A DNA stretch of 64,000 nucleotides from CBDFLD01 sp965249005 (GCA_965249005.1 CBDFLD010000010.1:79194-143193); one strand, 5' to 3'; counted from the first letter of the stretch, positions 54,022-62,812 are shown. The notes: generated from the sequence alone by a model not told the origin. Made by a program: numbers and translations.

Positions 54022-56379
54022 ATGTTGCATCACCGTCGTTTTCTGAAATTCCTATCGATCGTCGGAACGGGTCTGGTTCCGGTGCCGTCTATTGGTCGTA
54101 AGCGCGCTCGGCTCTTCAAGGGTTCCGATCGCGAGTCCTCGACCCGCGCCAGCGTGAAGGTCCGCTACAGACCGATAGGCGGGCGATTCGGAAAAACGCC
54201 GGGTCGAATCTTGGGGAGAGGATTGCTTGCGTGGTCGCTTGCGGTCTTCGGCCCCGTCGGCTGCGCTGTTGCGAACGACGCCGCAGCCCCCCTGAAGCAA
54301 CGCCCCAACCGGTTGATCGGAGAAAAGAGCCCGTATCTCCTGCAACACGCCTACAACCCGGTTGATTGGTACCCATGGGGAGAGGAGGCCTTCGCCCGTG
54401 CGCGCAAGGAAAACCGATTGGTTTTTCTCTCTGTCGGGTACTCGACCTGCTACTGGTGTCACGTGATGGAGCGGGAGGTCTTCGAACACACCGGGATCGC
54501 CGCATTGATGAACCAGTATTTCATCAACATCAAGGTCGACCGGGAAGAGCGGCCCGACGTGGACCGGATTTATATGAATGCACTTCAAGCCATGACTGGA
54601 AGAGGGGGCTGGCCAATGTCCATGTTCCTCACCCCCAACCTGAAACCCTTCTATGGCGGCTCCTACATTCCTGCCGACCGATTCGAGAGTTTGATTCAGA
54701 GCATCCACAATGCTTGGTCGACGGAACCGAAGAGCATCAAGCAATCCAGCACACGGATCACGGAGGTCTTGAAGAAGGCCACGGAACGTGATGCGGAAAC
54801 GGAATCGAAAGCGCTCGACACGGAGGTTCTCCAAAGCGGTTACACGCGCATTCTTGCAGACTTCGACCCCGTCCACGCCGGATTCGGCTCTAGACCCAAG
54901 TTCCCGAGACCCGTCGTGTTCAACTTCCTGCTCAGGTACTACCTGCGCTCGGAAGACAGCGAGGCCCTGGACATGACAGTCGCTACACTGCGCAAGATCG
55001 GCGATGGGGGAATCCACGACCATCTGGGTGGCGGCTTCCACCGCTATTCGGTTGACCGGCAGTGGCGCGTGCCTCACTTCGAGAAGATGATCTACGATCA
55101 GGCGCAGCTGGTGCTCTCTTTCATGGAAGCGTACCAGATCACGGGCGAGCGGGCTTTCCGAGAGATCGTCACCGAGACACTACAATACGTCGCGCGTGAA
55201 ATGACGGGACCCGGGGGCGGCTTCTATTCCGCCGAAGATGCCGAGAGCGCGACCGATCCGAAGGATCCGAGGGAGAAACAGGAGGGAGCATTTTATGTCT
55301 GGAAGCTGGATGAAATTCAGCGCGTCCTGGGTCTGCGGGACGCCCGAGTCTTCTCCTTCGTCTACGGGATGCAAGGGCAGGGAAACGCGCTCGAAGATCC
55401 GCACAAAGTATTCACCGACAAGAACATCCTGTACATGGCGCAATCCACGGACGCAGCCGCGGTCAAGTTCGAGCTTCCTGCCGAAGAAATCCGCAGCCGT
55501 CTCACCAGAGCAAGGGAAAAACTCTTTGCAGCCCGGCAGTCACGGGTCCGGCCTCATCTCGACGACAAGATATTGACGAGCTGGAATGGATTGATGATCT
55601 CGGCGTTCGCGCGAGCGGCGGCAGTATTCGGGGATCCGAAATACCTCGAGAGGGCCGAGAGGGCAGGCGTATTCGTCTGGAATCAGCTCTACGACCCCGA
55701 AAGGAATCGACTCCTCCGTAGATATCGTGAGGGCGACGCCCGATTCGAGGCGACCCTACAAGATTACGCGTTTCTCGTTTCCGGCTTCCTGGACCTGTAT
55801 GAATCTTCCCTGCAGGTCGCGTGGTTGAAGAAGGCGGTCCTGTTGACGGAAAGCCAGAACAAGATCTTCTTCGACTCCAAAGACGGCGTGTTTTTTGATA
55901 CTTCCGGCGAAGACCGGTCCCTGTTGTTTCGAACTCGCGAAGACTACGACGGCGCGGAACCCTCAGGAAACTCTGTTGCCGCTCGGAATCTGCTGCGCCT
56001 GGCCGAGATGACGAACAAACCCGCGTGGCGTCACAAGGCAGAGCAGATCCTCGAGTTCTTCGGTACCAGGCTTCGCCGGCATCCCCAGGCAATGCCCGAG
56101 CTGCTTGCCGCTCTGGACTTCTATCTGCAAAAACCGCTGCAGATAATCATTGCGGGGCCCCGCGAGCGCGAAGACACCCGCGCAATGCGCCGAGAGCTCC
56201 ACCGCGAGTTCATCCCGAACAAGATCGTCTTGCTGGTGGACGGGGCAGACAGTCAGCAATTCCTTGGCCGGAGTTTACCGTTTATCCGCGAGCTGAAGAG
56301 GTTGGAGGGAAAGGCTACGGTCTATGTCTGCCAGGATTATGCCTGCCAGCTACCCACCAACGACATGGTGCGGTCATGA
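54022..56379 (+). CDS. yyaL: DUF255 thioredoxin-domain protein (YyaL/SPATA20-like)
   Basis: A 785-residue protein. After an N-terminal targeting region, a thioredoxin-like DUF255 domain opens with NRLIGEKSPYLLQHAYNPVDWYPWG and VGYSTCYWCHVMEREVF (CxxC). A six-hairpin glycosidase-like helical barrel follows, with DHLGGGFHRYSVD, VPHFEKMIYDQAQL and DDKILTSWNGLMI. The C-terminus VYVCQDYACQLPT is a family end. A lipobox-like LAVFGPVGC near residue 80 suggests the mature form may be lipid-anchored and the true start later than 54022. Function is unknown even in model species. Its 3' end is duplicated downstream. Confidence 0.9.
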   Translation: MLHHRRFLKFLSIVGTGLVPVPSIGRKRARLFKGSDRESSTRASVKVRYRPIGGRFGKTPGRILGRGLLAWSLAVFGPVGCAVANDAAAPLKQRPNRLIGEKSPYLLQHAYNPVDWYPWGEEAFARARKENRLVFLSVGYSTCYWCHVMEREVFEHTGIAALMNQYFINIKVDREERPDVDRIYMNALQAMTGRGGWPMSMFLTPNLKPFYGGSYIPADRFESLIQSIHNAWSTEPKSIKQSSTRITEVLKKATERDAETESKALDTEVLQSGYTRILADFDPVHAGFGSRPKFPRPVVFNFLLRYYLRSEDSEALDMTVATLRKIGDGGIHDHLGGGFHRYSVDRQWRVPHFEKMIYDQAQLVLSFMEAYQITGERAFREIVTETLQYVAREMTGPGGGFYSAEDAESATDPKDPREKQEGAFYVWKLDEIQRVLGLRDARVFSFVYGMQGQGNALEDPHKVFTDKNILYMAQSTDAAAVKFELPAEEIRSRLTRAREKLFAARQSRVRPHLDDKILTSWNGLMISAFARAAAVFGDPKYLERAERAGVFVWNQLYDPERNRLLRRYREGDARFEATLQDYAFLVSGFLDLYESSLQVAWLKKAVLLTESQNKIFFDSKDGVFFDTSGEDRSLLFRTREDYDGAEPSGNSVAARNLLRLAEMTNKPAWRHKAEQILEFFGTRLRRHPQAMPELLAALDFYLQKPLQIIIAGPREREDTRAMRRELHREFIPNKIVLLVDGADSQQFLGRSLPFIRELKRLEGKATVYVCQDYACQLPTNDMVRS

Positions 56380-56478
56380 AGCGGCTGATCCGCTAGCAGC
56401 CCGCAACAACTGAGTCGATCGGTACAAGAAGTATCGTCTTCAAGGCCGATCATCACCCGGGCGAATAGGTCCTTTGGA
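56334..56478 (+). repeat. 3' end of yyaL duplicated: copy 1
   Basis: From GGATTATGCCTGCCAG to TAGGTCCTTTGGA, this segment is repeated at 56621-56754. Copy 1 covers the last codons of yyaL and about 100 bp beyond. It differs from copy 2 mainly by scattered one- and two-base insertions. Confidence 0.88.
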
Positions 56479-56591
56479 CCCGGATTTCCAATTTGTCATG
56501 AAATATAGCAACCTTGCCGAGCCGCCTTCGGCATCCCTGAGGTTCTATAAGCGTCGGAGAATGATAAGGACACATTGGAGGGCAACACCCG

Positions 56592-56696
56592 ATGGATGAA
56601 AAAGAACGCAAGCAGGTTTCGGATTATGCCTGCCAGCTACCCACCAACGACATTGCGGTCATGAAGCGGCTGATCCGGAGCGCCCGCAACAACTGA
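56592..56696 (+). CDS. 34-residue small reading frame
   Basis: ATG 56592, preceded by GGAGGG about ten bases upstream, opens a 34-codon frame ending TGA. Residues 11-20 (DYACQLPTND) copy the yyaL C-terminus; the remainder is IAVMKRLIRSARNN. The good ribosome-binding site argues for expression, the duplicated origin argues for a by-product. No family recognised. Confidence 0.35.
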   Translation: MDEKERKQVSDYACQLPTNDIAVMKRLIRSARNN

Positions 56697-56754
56697 GCGA
56701 TCGGTACAAGAAGTATCGCTTCAGCCGATCAACCCGGGAAATAGGTCCTTTGGA
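56621..56754 (+). repeat. 3' end of yyaL duplicated: copy 2
   Basis: A 134-bp counterpart of 56334-56478 with fewer bases. Identity is high outside the small indels. It overlaps the small reading frame and ends just before the PilZ gene stop. Confidence 0.88.
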
Positions 56755-56782
56755 TTGCTGCTTCAGGGAGATGTATTGTAAA

Positions 56783-57094
56783 TCAGGGCTGGCGCCCTTC
56801 CGGCTCCAGGAGCGGGGCTAGAGATTCCGTATCGTAGAGCGCATGTTCCAGCTCGAGGCCGAGAAGGTACTCGGACTCCTTTTGCCGACAGTAGACTACC
56901 TCCGCCAATAATAGAGTCGACTTCCACTCCACCTTGACGATGGTCCCAGGCGTGAGAACATCTCGCACGACAACTTGTAAGCCATTGCCGGAAAAATTGC
57001 TTAGCCTTCCTTCAAACGACGCGACCGGCTCTTCCAGTCGCGTGACGCTCACCCGCTGATCCAGCGCATACCTCGGTTCCCTACGTAGTTCCAT
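56783..57094 (-). CDS. PilZ domain protein
   Basis: A 103-residue single-domain PilZ protein, a likely cyclic-di-GMP receptor. The RxxxR motif is RREPRYAL at residues 4-11, and the D/NxSxxG motif is LSNFSGNGLQVV near 32. A beta-barrel pattern follows (IVKVEWKSTLLLAEVVYC). No effector domain is attached. Neighbours give no clear target. Confidence 0.85.
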   Translation of the reverse strand: MELRREPRYALDQRVSVTRLEEPVASFEGRLSNFSGNGLQVVVRDVLTPGTIVKVEWKSTLLLAEVVYCRQKESEYLLGLELEHALYDTESLAPLLEPEGRQP

Positions 57095-57621
57095 GCCACT
57101 CAGATCGACGCTGCCCTAGCGAAACTTTACCCAAACCAATCCCCGAAACCCCTTGTTCCCGCCACCTAAACGATGTGCCCAAGACGGCCGGAAAAGACAG
57201 GATGCCTTAACAGACATCCAGGGGTGAAGGGCGAATCTAGGAGCGAAGCTGGGTAATGCAGATTCGGTGAAATGTGAATTCTGCGGAAAACGTGAATACT
57301 ATAAATATGGCTCCGCGGTCCGTCAAGGAAAATTTGAGGATTTTTTAGCGGCACTGGGGTCCTGGTGAGCTCGCCGTTGACCCCCTCACTGCCTTCCGCC
57401 CCAAGTTTAGGCGAAAGCGCGCGGGCCAAGAGCCCGGTTGGCAATGCTTCCGGGTTGAGTTCGGGTCAATACCAGACCGCCCCACCGAGTGGGTGGTCTC
57501 ACTTGTCGGGGGTCTCACTTGTGATCAGTTGGGATTCAGTGTAGTCGGCCTCTCTCAGAGGGCCTCTACGTGAAGCTCTCGGCAGAAAACGCTAGACGAA
57601 TAGCGGAAGGCGGTCAGGACG
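57095..57621. other. Gene-free stretch with dispersed repeat fragments
   Basis: About 525 bp. No coding frame with family resemblance was found. Bases 57485-57558 contain TCTCACTTGTGATCAG and GTGTAGTCGG, which recur in similar order at 58729-58785 on the other side of the fumarylacetoacetate hydrolase-family gene. GCCCCACCGAGTGGGTGG at the start also resembles sequence at 33205-33220. An isolated CGCTAGA heptamer lies near 57590. Confidence 0.6.
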
Positions 57622-57662
57622 CCGGGTCGCAGACCCGGGTTCGCGCCGGGTCAGAGACCCGG
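57622..57662. terminator. Two tandem GC hairpins at the 3' end of the FAH-family gene
   Basis: CCGGGTC pairs with GACCCGG twice, around GCA (57622-57638) and AGA (57646-57662). A third stem, GGAGCC with GGCTCC, overlaps the gene's last codons. T-runs are absent, so these may be REP-like units rather than intrinsic terminators. Confidence 0.5.
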
Positions 57663-57666
57663 AGCC

Positions 57667-58626
57667 CTATGGCTCCGGAACAACGTTGTTTTCCAAGACG
57701 CCCAACCGCTCGATCTCGATGCGGACGACATCCCCAACCTTGAGGAACTTTCGGGGATCCATGGCAGCACCCACGCCACCCGGGGTTCCCGTGAATATGA
57801 TGTCTCCCGGATGCAGCGTAAACGCCTGCGATACATACTCTATGATGGCTGGAATGGGAAAGATGAGGTTTCGAGTGTTGCTATTCTGACGTAGATCACC
57901 GCTGACCCAGGTCTTGATCGACAGTGCTCCCGGGTCGCCCACTTCATCCGGCGTAACCAACCACGGGCCCGTCGGACCGTGGGTATCAAAGCCCTTACCC
58001 ATGATCCAAGTGTTGGAGTGAAACTGCCACTCCCTCACCGAAACGTCGTTTCCGATCATGAAGCCCGCCACATGGTCCAGAGCTTGGTCGGCGGATACGT
58101 GACGGCCGGCCTTTCCGATCACGACGCATAGCTCGCCCTCGTAATCGATCGTGTCACTCACTTTCGGAAAGTAGACTGGGGAAAAAGGATCATTGATACA
58201 GCTGGATACTTTGACGAAAACCACGGGCCGTTTGGGTATTTCGACCTTGCTTTCCTCGGCATGATCGCGGTAGTTGAGTCCAACGGCCAGCACTTTGCCC
58301 GGAGAGGAGATCGGAGCCTTCAAACGAAAGCCCGGATCGTCAACCGAAAACAAGATTCCCGCATCGCGCGCCTCTGCGGAATGGTCTCCGATATACCCTT
58401 GGACCCACTCGACCGCCTCGCGAGCCGCCTGCATCCCTTCGTCCCCGAGTCGGAGCAAATCCGACAATCCAGCCGGCACCATCGCGTCGGCCTTGGCGGA
58501 AGATTGCGATTCCCCTCGAGATTGCAGCAGCGCGCAGTATGCGCGGTTCAGATCGACCACTCTATCGTCGTCGAGCACCACACCGGGGCGCGGCGAACTT
58601 CTACAGACATAAGTCACGAGCTTCAT
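57667..58626 (-). CDS. Fumarylacetoacetate hydrolase-family enzyme
   Basis: A 319-residue FAH-fold hydrolase or decarboxylase. The N-terminal 90 residues (MKLVTYVCRSSPRPGVVLDDDRVVDLN) form the small domain. The catalytic domain has VLAVGLNYRDHAEES, DTIDYEGELCVVIGK with the metal-binding Glu residues, GFMIGNDVSVREWQF and IFTGTPGGVGAAMDP. Such enzymes act on 2,4-diketones, acylpyruvates or oxo-dienoates in aromatic catabolism. ATG 58626 with GGAGG five bases upstream is the start. It is flanked by similar repeat sequences. Confidence 0.93.
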   Translation of the reverse strand: MKLVTYVCRSSPRPGVVLDDDRVVDLNRAYCALLQSRGESQSSAKADAMVPAGLSDLLRLGDEGMQAAREAVEWVQGYIGDHSAEARDAGILFSVDDPGFRLKAPISSPGKVLAVGLNYRDHAEESKVEIPKRPVVFVKVSSCINDPFSPVYFPKVSDTIDYEGELCVVIGKAGRHVSADQALDHVAGFMIGNDVSVREWQFHSNTWIMGKGFDTHGPTGPWLVTPDEVGDPGALSIKTWVSGDLRQNSNTRNLIFPIPAIIEYVSQAFTLHPGDIIFTGTPGGVGAAMDPRKFLKVGDVVRIEIERLGVLENNVVPEP

Positions 58627-58833
58627 AGGGCCTCCAGGACAATCCGTTTTCGGAAACGCCCCATGATACTCGATTGCCTTCTGAGATTTCCAGCAACGAA
58701 GCGCTGGGATGCCAAATAGATTGCCTCCGAGCGGTGCTCTCACTTGGGATCAGGTAGCTTCCGTGTAGTCGGGCTCTCTCCGAGGCGCGAGGAGTGAGCA
58801 GTCAAGCAAGGAGGTTCGGGGCGCGTTGCATGC

Positions 58834-59322
58834 TTAAAGCGTACCACTCAGTTTGGGGTCCATGAGCTCGATGAAGCTTCGTGCCGGCGCCGCCAAATGC
58901 TTGCCTTTTCTCAATACGACACCGTAGGTGCGCTCCGGAAAATACTTTCTGATCGAGCTGACGAAAAGGCGCTCCCCTCCGGCAATACAGATGCTCATGA
59001 CAATCGATATTCCGAGGCCGAGCTCCACGTACTTCTTGATGACTTCCCATCCACCGACCTCGAGCCTCACTTCGTAGGTAAGGTTGTGCTCCGCAAATAC
59101 GAATTCAACCTGCCGCCAAGTGCTCAAATGCCGTGGAGGAAGGATCAAGGGAAATCGGCCAACGTCCTTTAACGTAATCCGTTTCCTTTTCGACAGCGGA
59201 TGATCGAGACAAGTCACCAGCGGAGGCTCGTAGGATACGATCGGATGGAAGACGATATCAACGGAATGTCCAGCAACGGGCCGACGGCAAAATCGACTTC
59301 CCCCGCATAGAGCAAGGCAAGG
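58834..59322 (-). pseudogene. lysR-type regulator remnant (C-terminal half, frameshifted)
   Basis: The stop-proximal 140 codons encode a LysR substrate-binding domain: DIVFHPIVSYEPPLVTC, HPLSKRKRITLKDVGRFPLILP and VIKKYVELGLGISIVM. Upstream of about 59262 the homology moves to another frame (LYAGEVDFAVGPLLDIP), so a one-base shift is present. Homology ends near 59322, where an opposite-strand isocitrate lyase fragment begins. The DNA-binding helix-turn-helix half is missing. Confidence 0.8.
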
Positions 59323-59625
59323 CATACCTTGGCCCGCCTGGGCGCAGAGAGGTTTTGGAGTCTGCTCCAAACAGAAGACTACGTCCACGCCTTGGGCGCC
59401 ATCTCGGGGAATCAAGCGGTCCAACAGGTCGCCGCCGGTCTCAAAGCCATCTATTTGAGTGGGTGGCAGGTGGGTACCGGTTACTTCGATGCCGTCGCCC
59501 AGACAATCTCCGGAGGCACCTCCTCCACCGCGGCCCTGAAGGGATCTACCGAGGAAGAGCAGTTCGACGAGCCGCATACACCCGCGGTGGTTTCCTCCAC
59601 GAAGCCGCGAGCTGCCGTTTCTTAG
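59323..59625 (+). pseudogene. Isocitrate lyase remnant with deleted catalytic core
   Basis: TLARLGAERFW and GAISGNQAVQQVAAG through AIYLSGWQV match the N-terminal part of isocitrate lyase. It then joins directly to VGTGYFDAVAQTISGGTSS and ALKGSTEEEQF, the C-terminal end of the same enzyme. About 300 internal residues, including the catalytic KKCGH-type loop, are missing. The first roughly 60 residues are also absent. The frame then runs past the natural end to 59625. The deletion joins at a short shared CAGGTGG-like sequence. Confidence 0.85.
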
Positions 59626-59923
59626 GAACGACTGTCTCATGCCGGCCTTTCCGTTTTCTGTGCGCTGAGCTCCTCCGGGAGCTCCTTCCCCCGCACCCCA
59701 CCAAAGGGTCCGTCTACCGGTTCTGTTGCCTCCAACCGGATAACGACGGATCCTTTGGATGCGAACGCCCGGTGATCTCCCGCACTGCAGGCTCCCTGCT
59801 TTTTTGATATCCTAAAATCTTCTGGCGTATAGTGTAGAGAGGCTGGGCGAGTCGGATCGCGCGAAGCCAGGCCAAAAGCAGGGCAACTCCGAGGTTCATG
59901 TTCTTCCGGAACGGCTGGGTGTA

Positions 59924-61213
59924 ATGGAAACTGAGGTTGGAAACTACTTCGTATCGAACTATCCACCTTTCTCGCAGTGGAAACCAGAAAACGTGCCCGA
60001 TGCCGTTGCTGCGCTCGAGACAAAGGCGGATCGGACTCCGCTAGGGCTCTACATCCACATCCCCTTCTGCCGAAAGCGCTGCAAGTTCTGCTACTTCAAA
60101 GTCTACACGGATAAAAACGCCCGACAGATAGAAGATTACCTCGGCGGGCTGGTGGCCGAAATGGAGCTCCTGAGCCGGATGCCGGCACTGGAGGGACGCG
60201 ACTTTCGCTTCGTCTATTTCGGAGGAGGAACTCCCTCATACTTGAGTGAACGGCAAGTCACGTCTCTGGCTCAGCGCCTCACGAGCCTGGTAAGTTGGAA
60301 CAACTGCGAGGAAGTAACATTCGAATGCGAGCCGGGCACCGTCACGCGGAGCAAACTCGGAGCGATCCGGGATTTCGGCGTCACTCGGGTCAGTATGGGA
60401 ATCGAGAACTTTGACGCCAAGATTCTGGAACTCAATGGGCGGGCCCACAACGACGAGGATATCTATCGCTCTTACGAAATGGCCCGTGAGGCAGGGTTCG
60501 ATTCGATCAACATCGACCTGATTGCCGGGATGGTCGGAGAAACAGACGAGAACTGGGATAGCTGCGTTCAAAAAGCTCTCGAACTCGATCCCGACCACGT
60601 CACGGTTTATCAGATGGAGTTGCCCCACAATACGGTCTTCAGCCGCGAGATCCAGGGCGAACATCCTGAAGTGACGTTGCCGGGGTGGGACACCAAGCGC
60701 CGCTGGGTGAGCGACGCGTTCGAACGATTCGAGGCAAAAGGCTACCGGGTGGTGGGCGCAACGACTTTGACCAAGGGTAAGAGTGACCATCCCTTTATCT
60801 ACACGGACGCGCTGTGGCACGGCGCCGATATGCTCTGCCTTGGGGTAGCGTCCTTCGGTCATATCCAGGGCGTCCATTACCAGAACAATCATCATTTCGA
60901 TCATTATCTCGCGGGTTTGAAAGCGGGCAACCTGCCTATCCAGCGAGCTCTCAGGCTCAGTTCCCACCAGCTCTTCATTCGCGAAATGATCCTGCAACTA
61001 AAGACCGGTCGCATCGAGCTTCCATACTTCGAAAAAAAGTTTGACGTGGACGTCACTCGAACCTACGGGAGTGTGTTCAAGGAGCTGGCGGGGCAACGAC
61101 TGCTGGAGCAACGAAACGGGACCATCGTCCTGACGCGATCGGGACTCCTGCAAGTGGATGGGTTTCTATCGAAGTTCTTCGAAGAACCTTTCCGCAAGAT
61201 CCGTTACAGCTAG
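59924..61213 (+). CDS. Coproporphyrinogen III oxidase-like radical SAM protein (HemN/HemW-like)
   Basis: 429 residues. The radical SAM 4Fe-4S motif CRKRCKFC lies near residue 49 after YIHIPF, as in HemN/HemW. FVYFGGGTPSYLSERQ, EVTFECEPGTVTRSKL, RVSMGIENFD and NIDLIAGMVGETDENW follow the family order. The C-terminal domain is HemW-like (LRLSSHQLFIREMILQL). It could be a heme chaperone, a porphyrin-modifying enzyme or a heme-utilisation methyltransferase. FDAKILELNGR instead of the usual FxxxxLxxxxR spacing is near canonical. No heme gene is adjacent. Confidence 0.85.
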   Translation: METEVGNYFVSNYPPFSQWKPENVPDAVAALETKADRTPLGLYIHIPFCRKRCKFCYFKVYTDKNARQIEDYLGGLVAEMELLSRMPALEGRDFRFVYFGGGTPSYLSERQVTSLAQRLTSLVSWNNCEEVTFECEPGTVTRSKLGAIRDFGVTRVSMGIENFDAKILELNGRAHNDEDIYRSYEMAREAGFDSINIDLIAGMVGETDENWDSCVQKALELDPDHVTVYQMELPHNTVFSREIQGEHPEVTLPGWDTKRRWVSDAFERFEAKGYRVVGATTLTKGKSDHPFIYTDALWHGADMLCLGVASFGHIQGVHYQNNHHFDHYLAGLKAGNLPIQRALRLSSHQLFIREMILQLKTGRIELPYFEKKFDVDVTRTYGSVFKELAGQRLLEQRNGTIVLTRSGLLQVDGFLSKFFEEPFRKIRYS

Positions 61214-61218
61214 ATATT

Positions 61219-61267
61219 CGCTTTCCGCTTTCCGTCATCTGCTTTCCACTCTCCGCCTTCCGCTCTC
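61219..61267. repeat. Degenerate heptamer array (7 units)
   Basis: Units CGCTTTC, CGCTTTC, CGTCATC, TGCTTTC, CACTCTC, CGCCTTC and CGCTCTC directly follow the radical SAM gene stop. Read on the other strand they become GCGGAAA/GAAAGCG-type, related to the arrays at 17656 and 36851. A tandem ATGGATAA repeat lies 55 bp further, before the VOC gene. Confidence 0.85.
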
Positions 61268-61362
61268 TGCTATGATGATAAGGTCTTCTCGGACAGAGAA
61301 AGCCCTGTCGGCTAAACCGAAGTGCATGGATAAATGGATAAATAGATAGAAGGAGGCCCTGT

Positions 61363-61845
61363 ATGCTCGAGCGCATTGAAAACGCCCTTCGCCTATATGA
61401 TAGCGGCACGATAGGCCGCCGCGAGTTGTTGGCTTTTCTCGGCACCACCCTGATGATGGCTGCCAACACGAACGAGGCGAGCCCCCGGGGAAGTGAGAGT
61501 ACCTTTAGAGCCACCGGTGTGAACCACGTCGCCCTGCGGGTCACGGACGTCGAGAAGTCTCGCGATTTCTACATTCAGCATCTCGGGATGAAGGTCGCAC
61601 GAGAACAGAAGGGCTCGTCCTGCTTTCTCACTTGCGGCGACAACTTCGTCGCCCTCTTCCGAGGAAGTCAACCCGGGATGGACCACTACTGTTATTCGGT
61701 CTCAGACTACGATGTCTCAACGGCGGAAACCAAGCTCAAGAGGGAAGGGTTCAATCCTCGTGTGGCCGGCGGAGACGGGCGCATATACTTCAAAGACCCC
61801 GATGGTCTCACGGTTCAGCTGGCCTCGGAAACGCACCGGCCATAA
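61363..61845 (+). CDS. VOC (glyoxalase/extradiol dioxygenase fold) protein
   Basis: 160 residues. The N-terminal 45 (ENALRLYDSGTIGRRELLAFLGTTLMMAA) is hydrophobic and may be a Tat-like leader (GRRELLAFLG). A single VOC unit follows: GVNHVALRVTDVEKSRDFYIQHLGMKV (metal His), HYCYSVSDYD, and YFKDPDGLTVQLASE (metal Glu). Metal-dependent, but the reaction is unknown. AGGAGG lies eight bases before the ATG. It lies 85 bp upstream of the dehalogenase on the same strand. Confidence 0.82.
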   Translation: MLERIENALRLYDSGTIGRRELLAFLGTTLMMAANTNEASPRGSESTFRATGVNHVALRVTDVEKSRDFYIQHLGMKVAREQKGSSCFLTCGDNFVALFRGSQPGMDHYCYSVSDYDVSTAETKLKREGFNPRVAGGDGRIYFKDPDGLTVQLASETHRP

Positions 61846-61930
61846 CGGAACTATATGGCCGATCCCACGCCAGGAGTCCGGGACATGCATATCAGTAGCC
61901 CGAGGAAAACCCAGCGGTGAGGAGCAGGGG

Positions 61931-62812
61931 ATGATATCGGCAGAAGAGCGCTATTCCAAGAAGCAGGTGCAAGTTCAGGGACGTTCGGTTTCCTATATCG
62001 AGGTGGGAACAGGCGACCCGATTCTGTTTCTTCATGGCAACCCCACATCCTCGTATCTTTGGAGAAACATCATCCCGCACCTCGAGGACCGAGGCCGCTG
62101 CATAGCTCCGGATCTCATCGGAATGGGTGATTCCGACAAGCTCCCCGAAAGCGGCCCGGACCGCTATCGCTATGTCGAACACCGGAGCTACCTGGACGGC
62201 TTCATCGACCGGATGGGGCTTGACAGAAACGTCACCCTGGTCGCACACGATTGGGGATCCGCCCTGGGATTCGATTGGGCCTCGCGCCACGCGGGGGCGG
62301 TGCGAGGAATCGCCTACATGGAAACGATTGTAAAGCCCGTGACGTGGGACGATTGGCCGAAGTCTGCCCACGTTTTTCAGGGGTTTCGCTCTCCCGCGGG
62401 TGAAGCGATGGTGCTGGAGAAAAATATCTTCGTGGAGCGGGTGTTGCCCGGCTCCATAATACGAAAACTCACCGATGCAGAGATGGACGTCTACCGGAGA
62501 CCCTTCCGTGAACCGGGAGAAGGTCGACGCCCCATGCTGACGTGGCCCCGCCAGATCCCGATCGAAGGCGAGCCTCGAGACGTTGTCGAGATCGTGGAGA
62601 AATACGGCCGCTGGCTCGCACAGTCCCCCGTCCCGAAACTGTTCATCAATGCCAAACCAGGAGCCATACTGACCGGGCCTCAGCGCGAGTTCTGCCGGTC
62701 CTGGCCCAATCAAACCGAGACCACCGTCCGTGGCGTACATTTCATTCAGGAAGACTCCCCAGATGAAATCGGACGAGCAGTTCGAGACTGGCTCGCTGGG
62801 ATTGCTCAATAG
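61931..62812 (+). CDS. Haloalkane dehalogenase (LinB/DhaA-like alpha/beta hydrolase)
   Basis: 293 residues, usual for the family. The oxyanion and halide-binding motif is LHGNPTSSYLWRNIIPHL (Asn plus Trp). The nucleophile elbow is LVAHDWGSALGF, with Asp then Trp. The acid is placed as Glu in AYMETI, as in DhaA/LinB, and the base is in VRGVHFIQEDSP. These fit haloalkane dehalogenase subfamily II and argue against an epoxide hydrolase. It hydrolyses carbon-halogen bonds to alcohols. ATG 61931 follows GGAGCAGGGG. Confidence 0.9.
   Translation: MISAEERYSKKQVQVQGRSVSYIEVGTGDPILFLHGNPTSSYLWRNIIPHLEDRGRCIAPDLIGMGDSDKLPESGPDRYRYVEHRSYLDGFIDRMGLDRNVTLVAHDWGSALGFDWASRHAGAVRGIAYMETIVKPVTWDDWPKSAHVFQGFRSPAGEAMVLEKNIFVERVLPGSIIRKLTDAEMDVYRRPFREPGEGRRPMLTWPRQIPIEGEPRDVVEIVEKYGRWLAQSPVPKLFINAKPGAILTGPQREFCRSWPNQTETTVRGVHFIQEDSPDEIGRAVRDWLAGIAQ

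Noticed and set aside
59637..60023. 128-codon minus-strand frame upstream of the radical SAM gene
   Set aside because: It overlaps the start of a well-supported gene and shows no domain.
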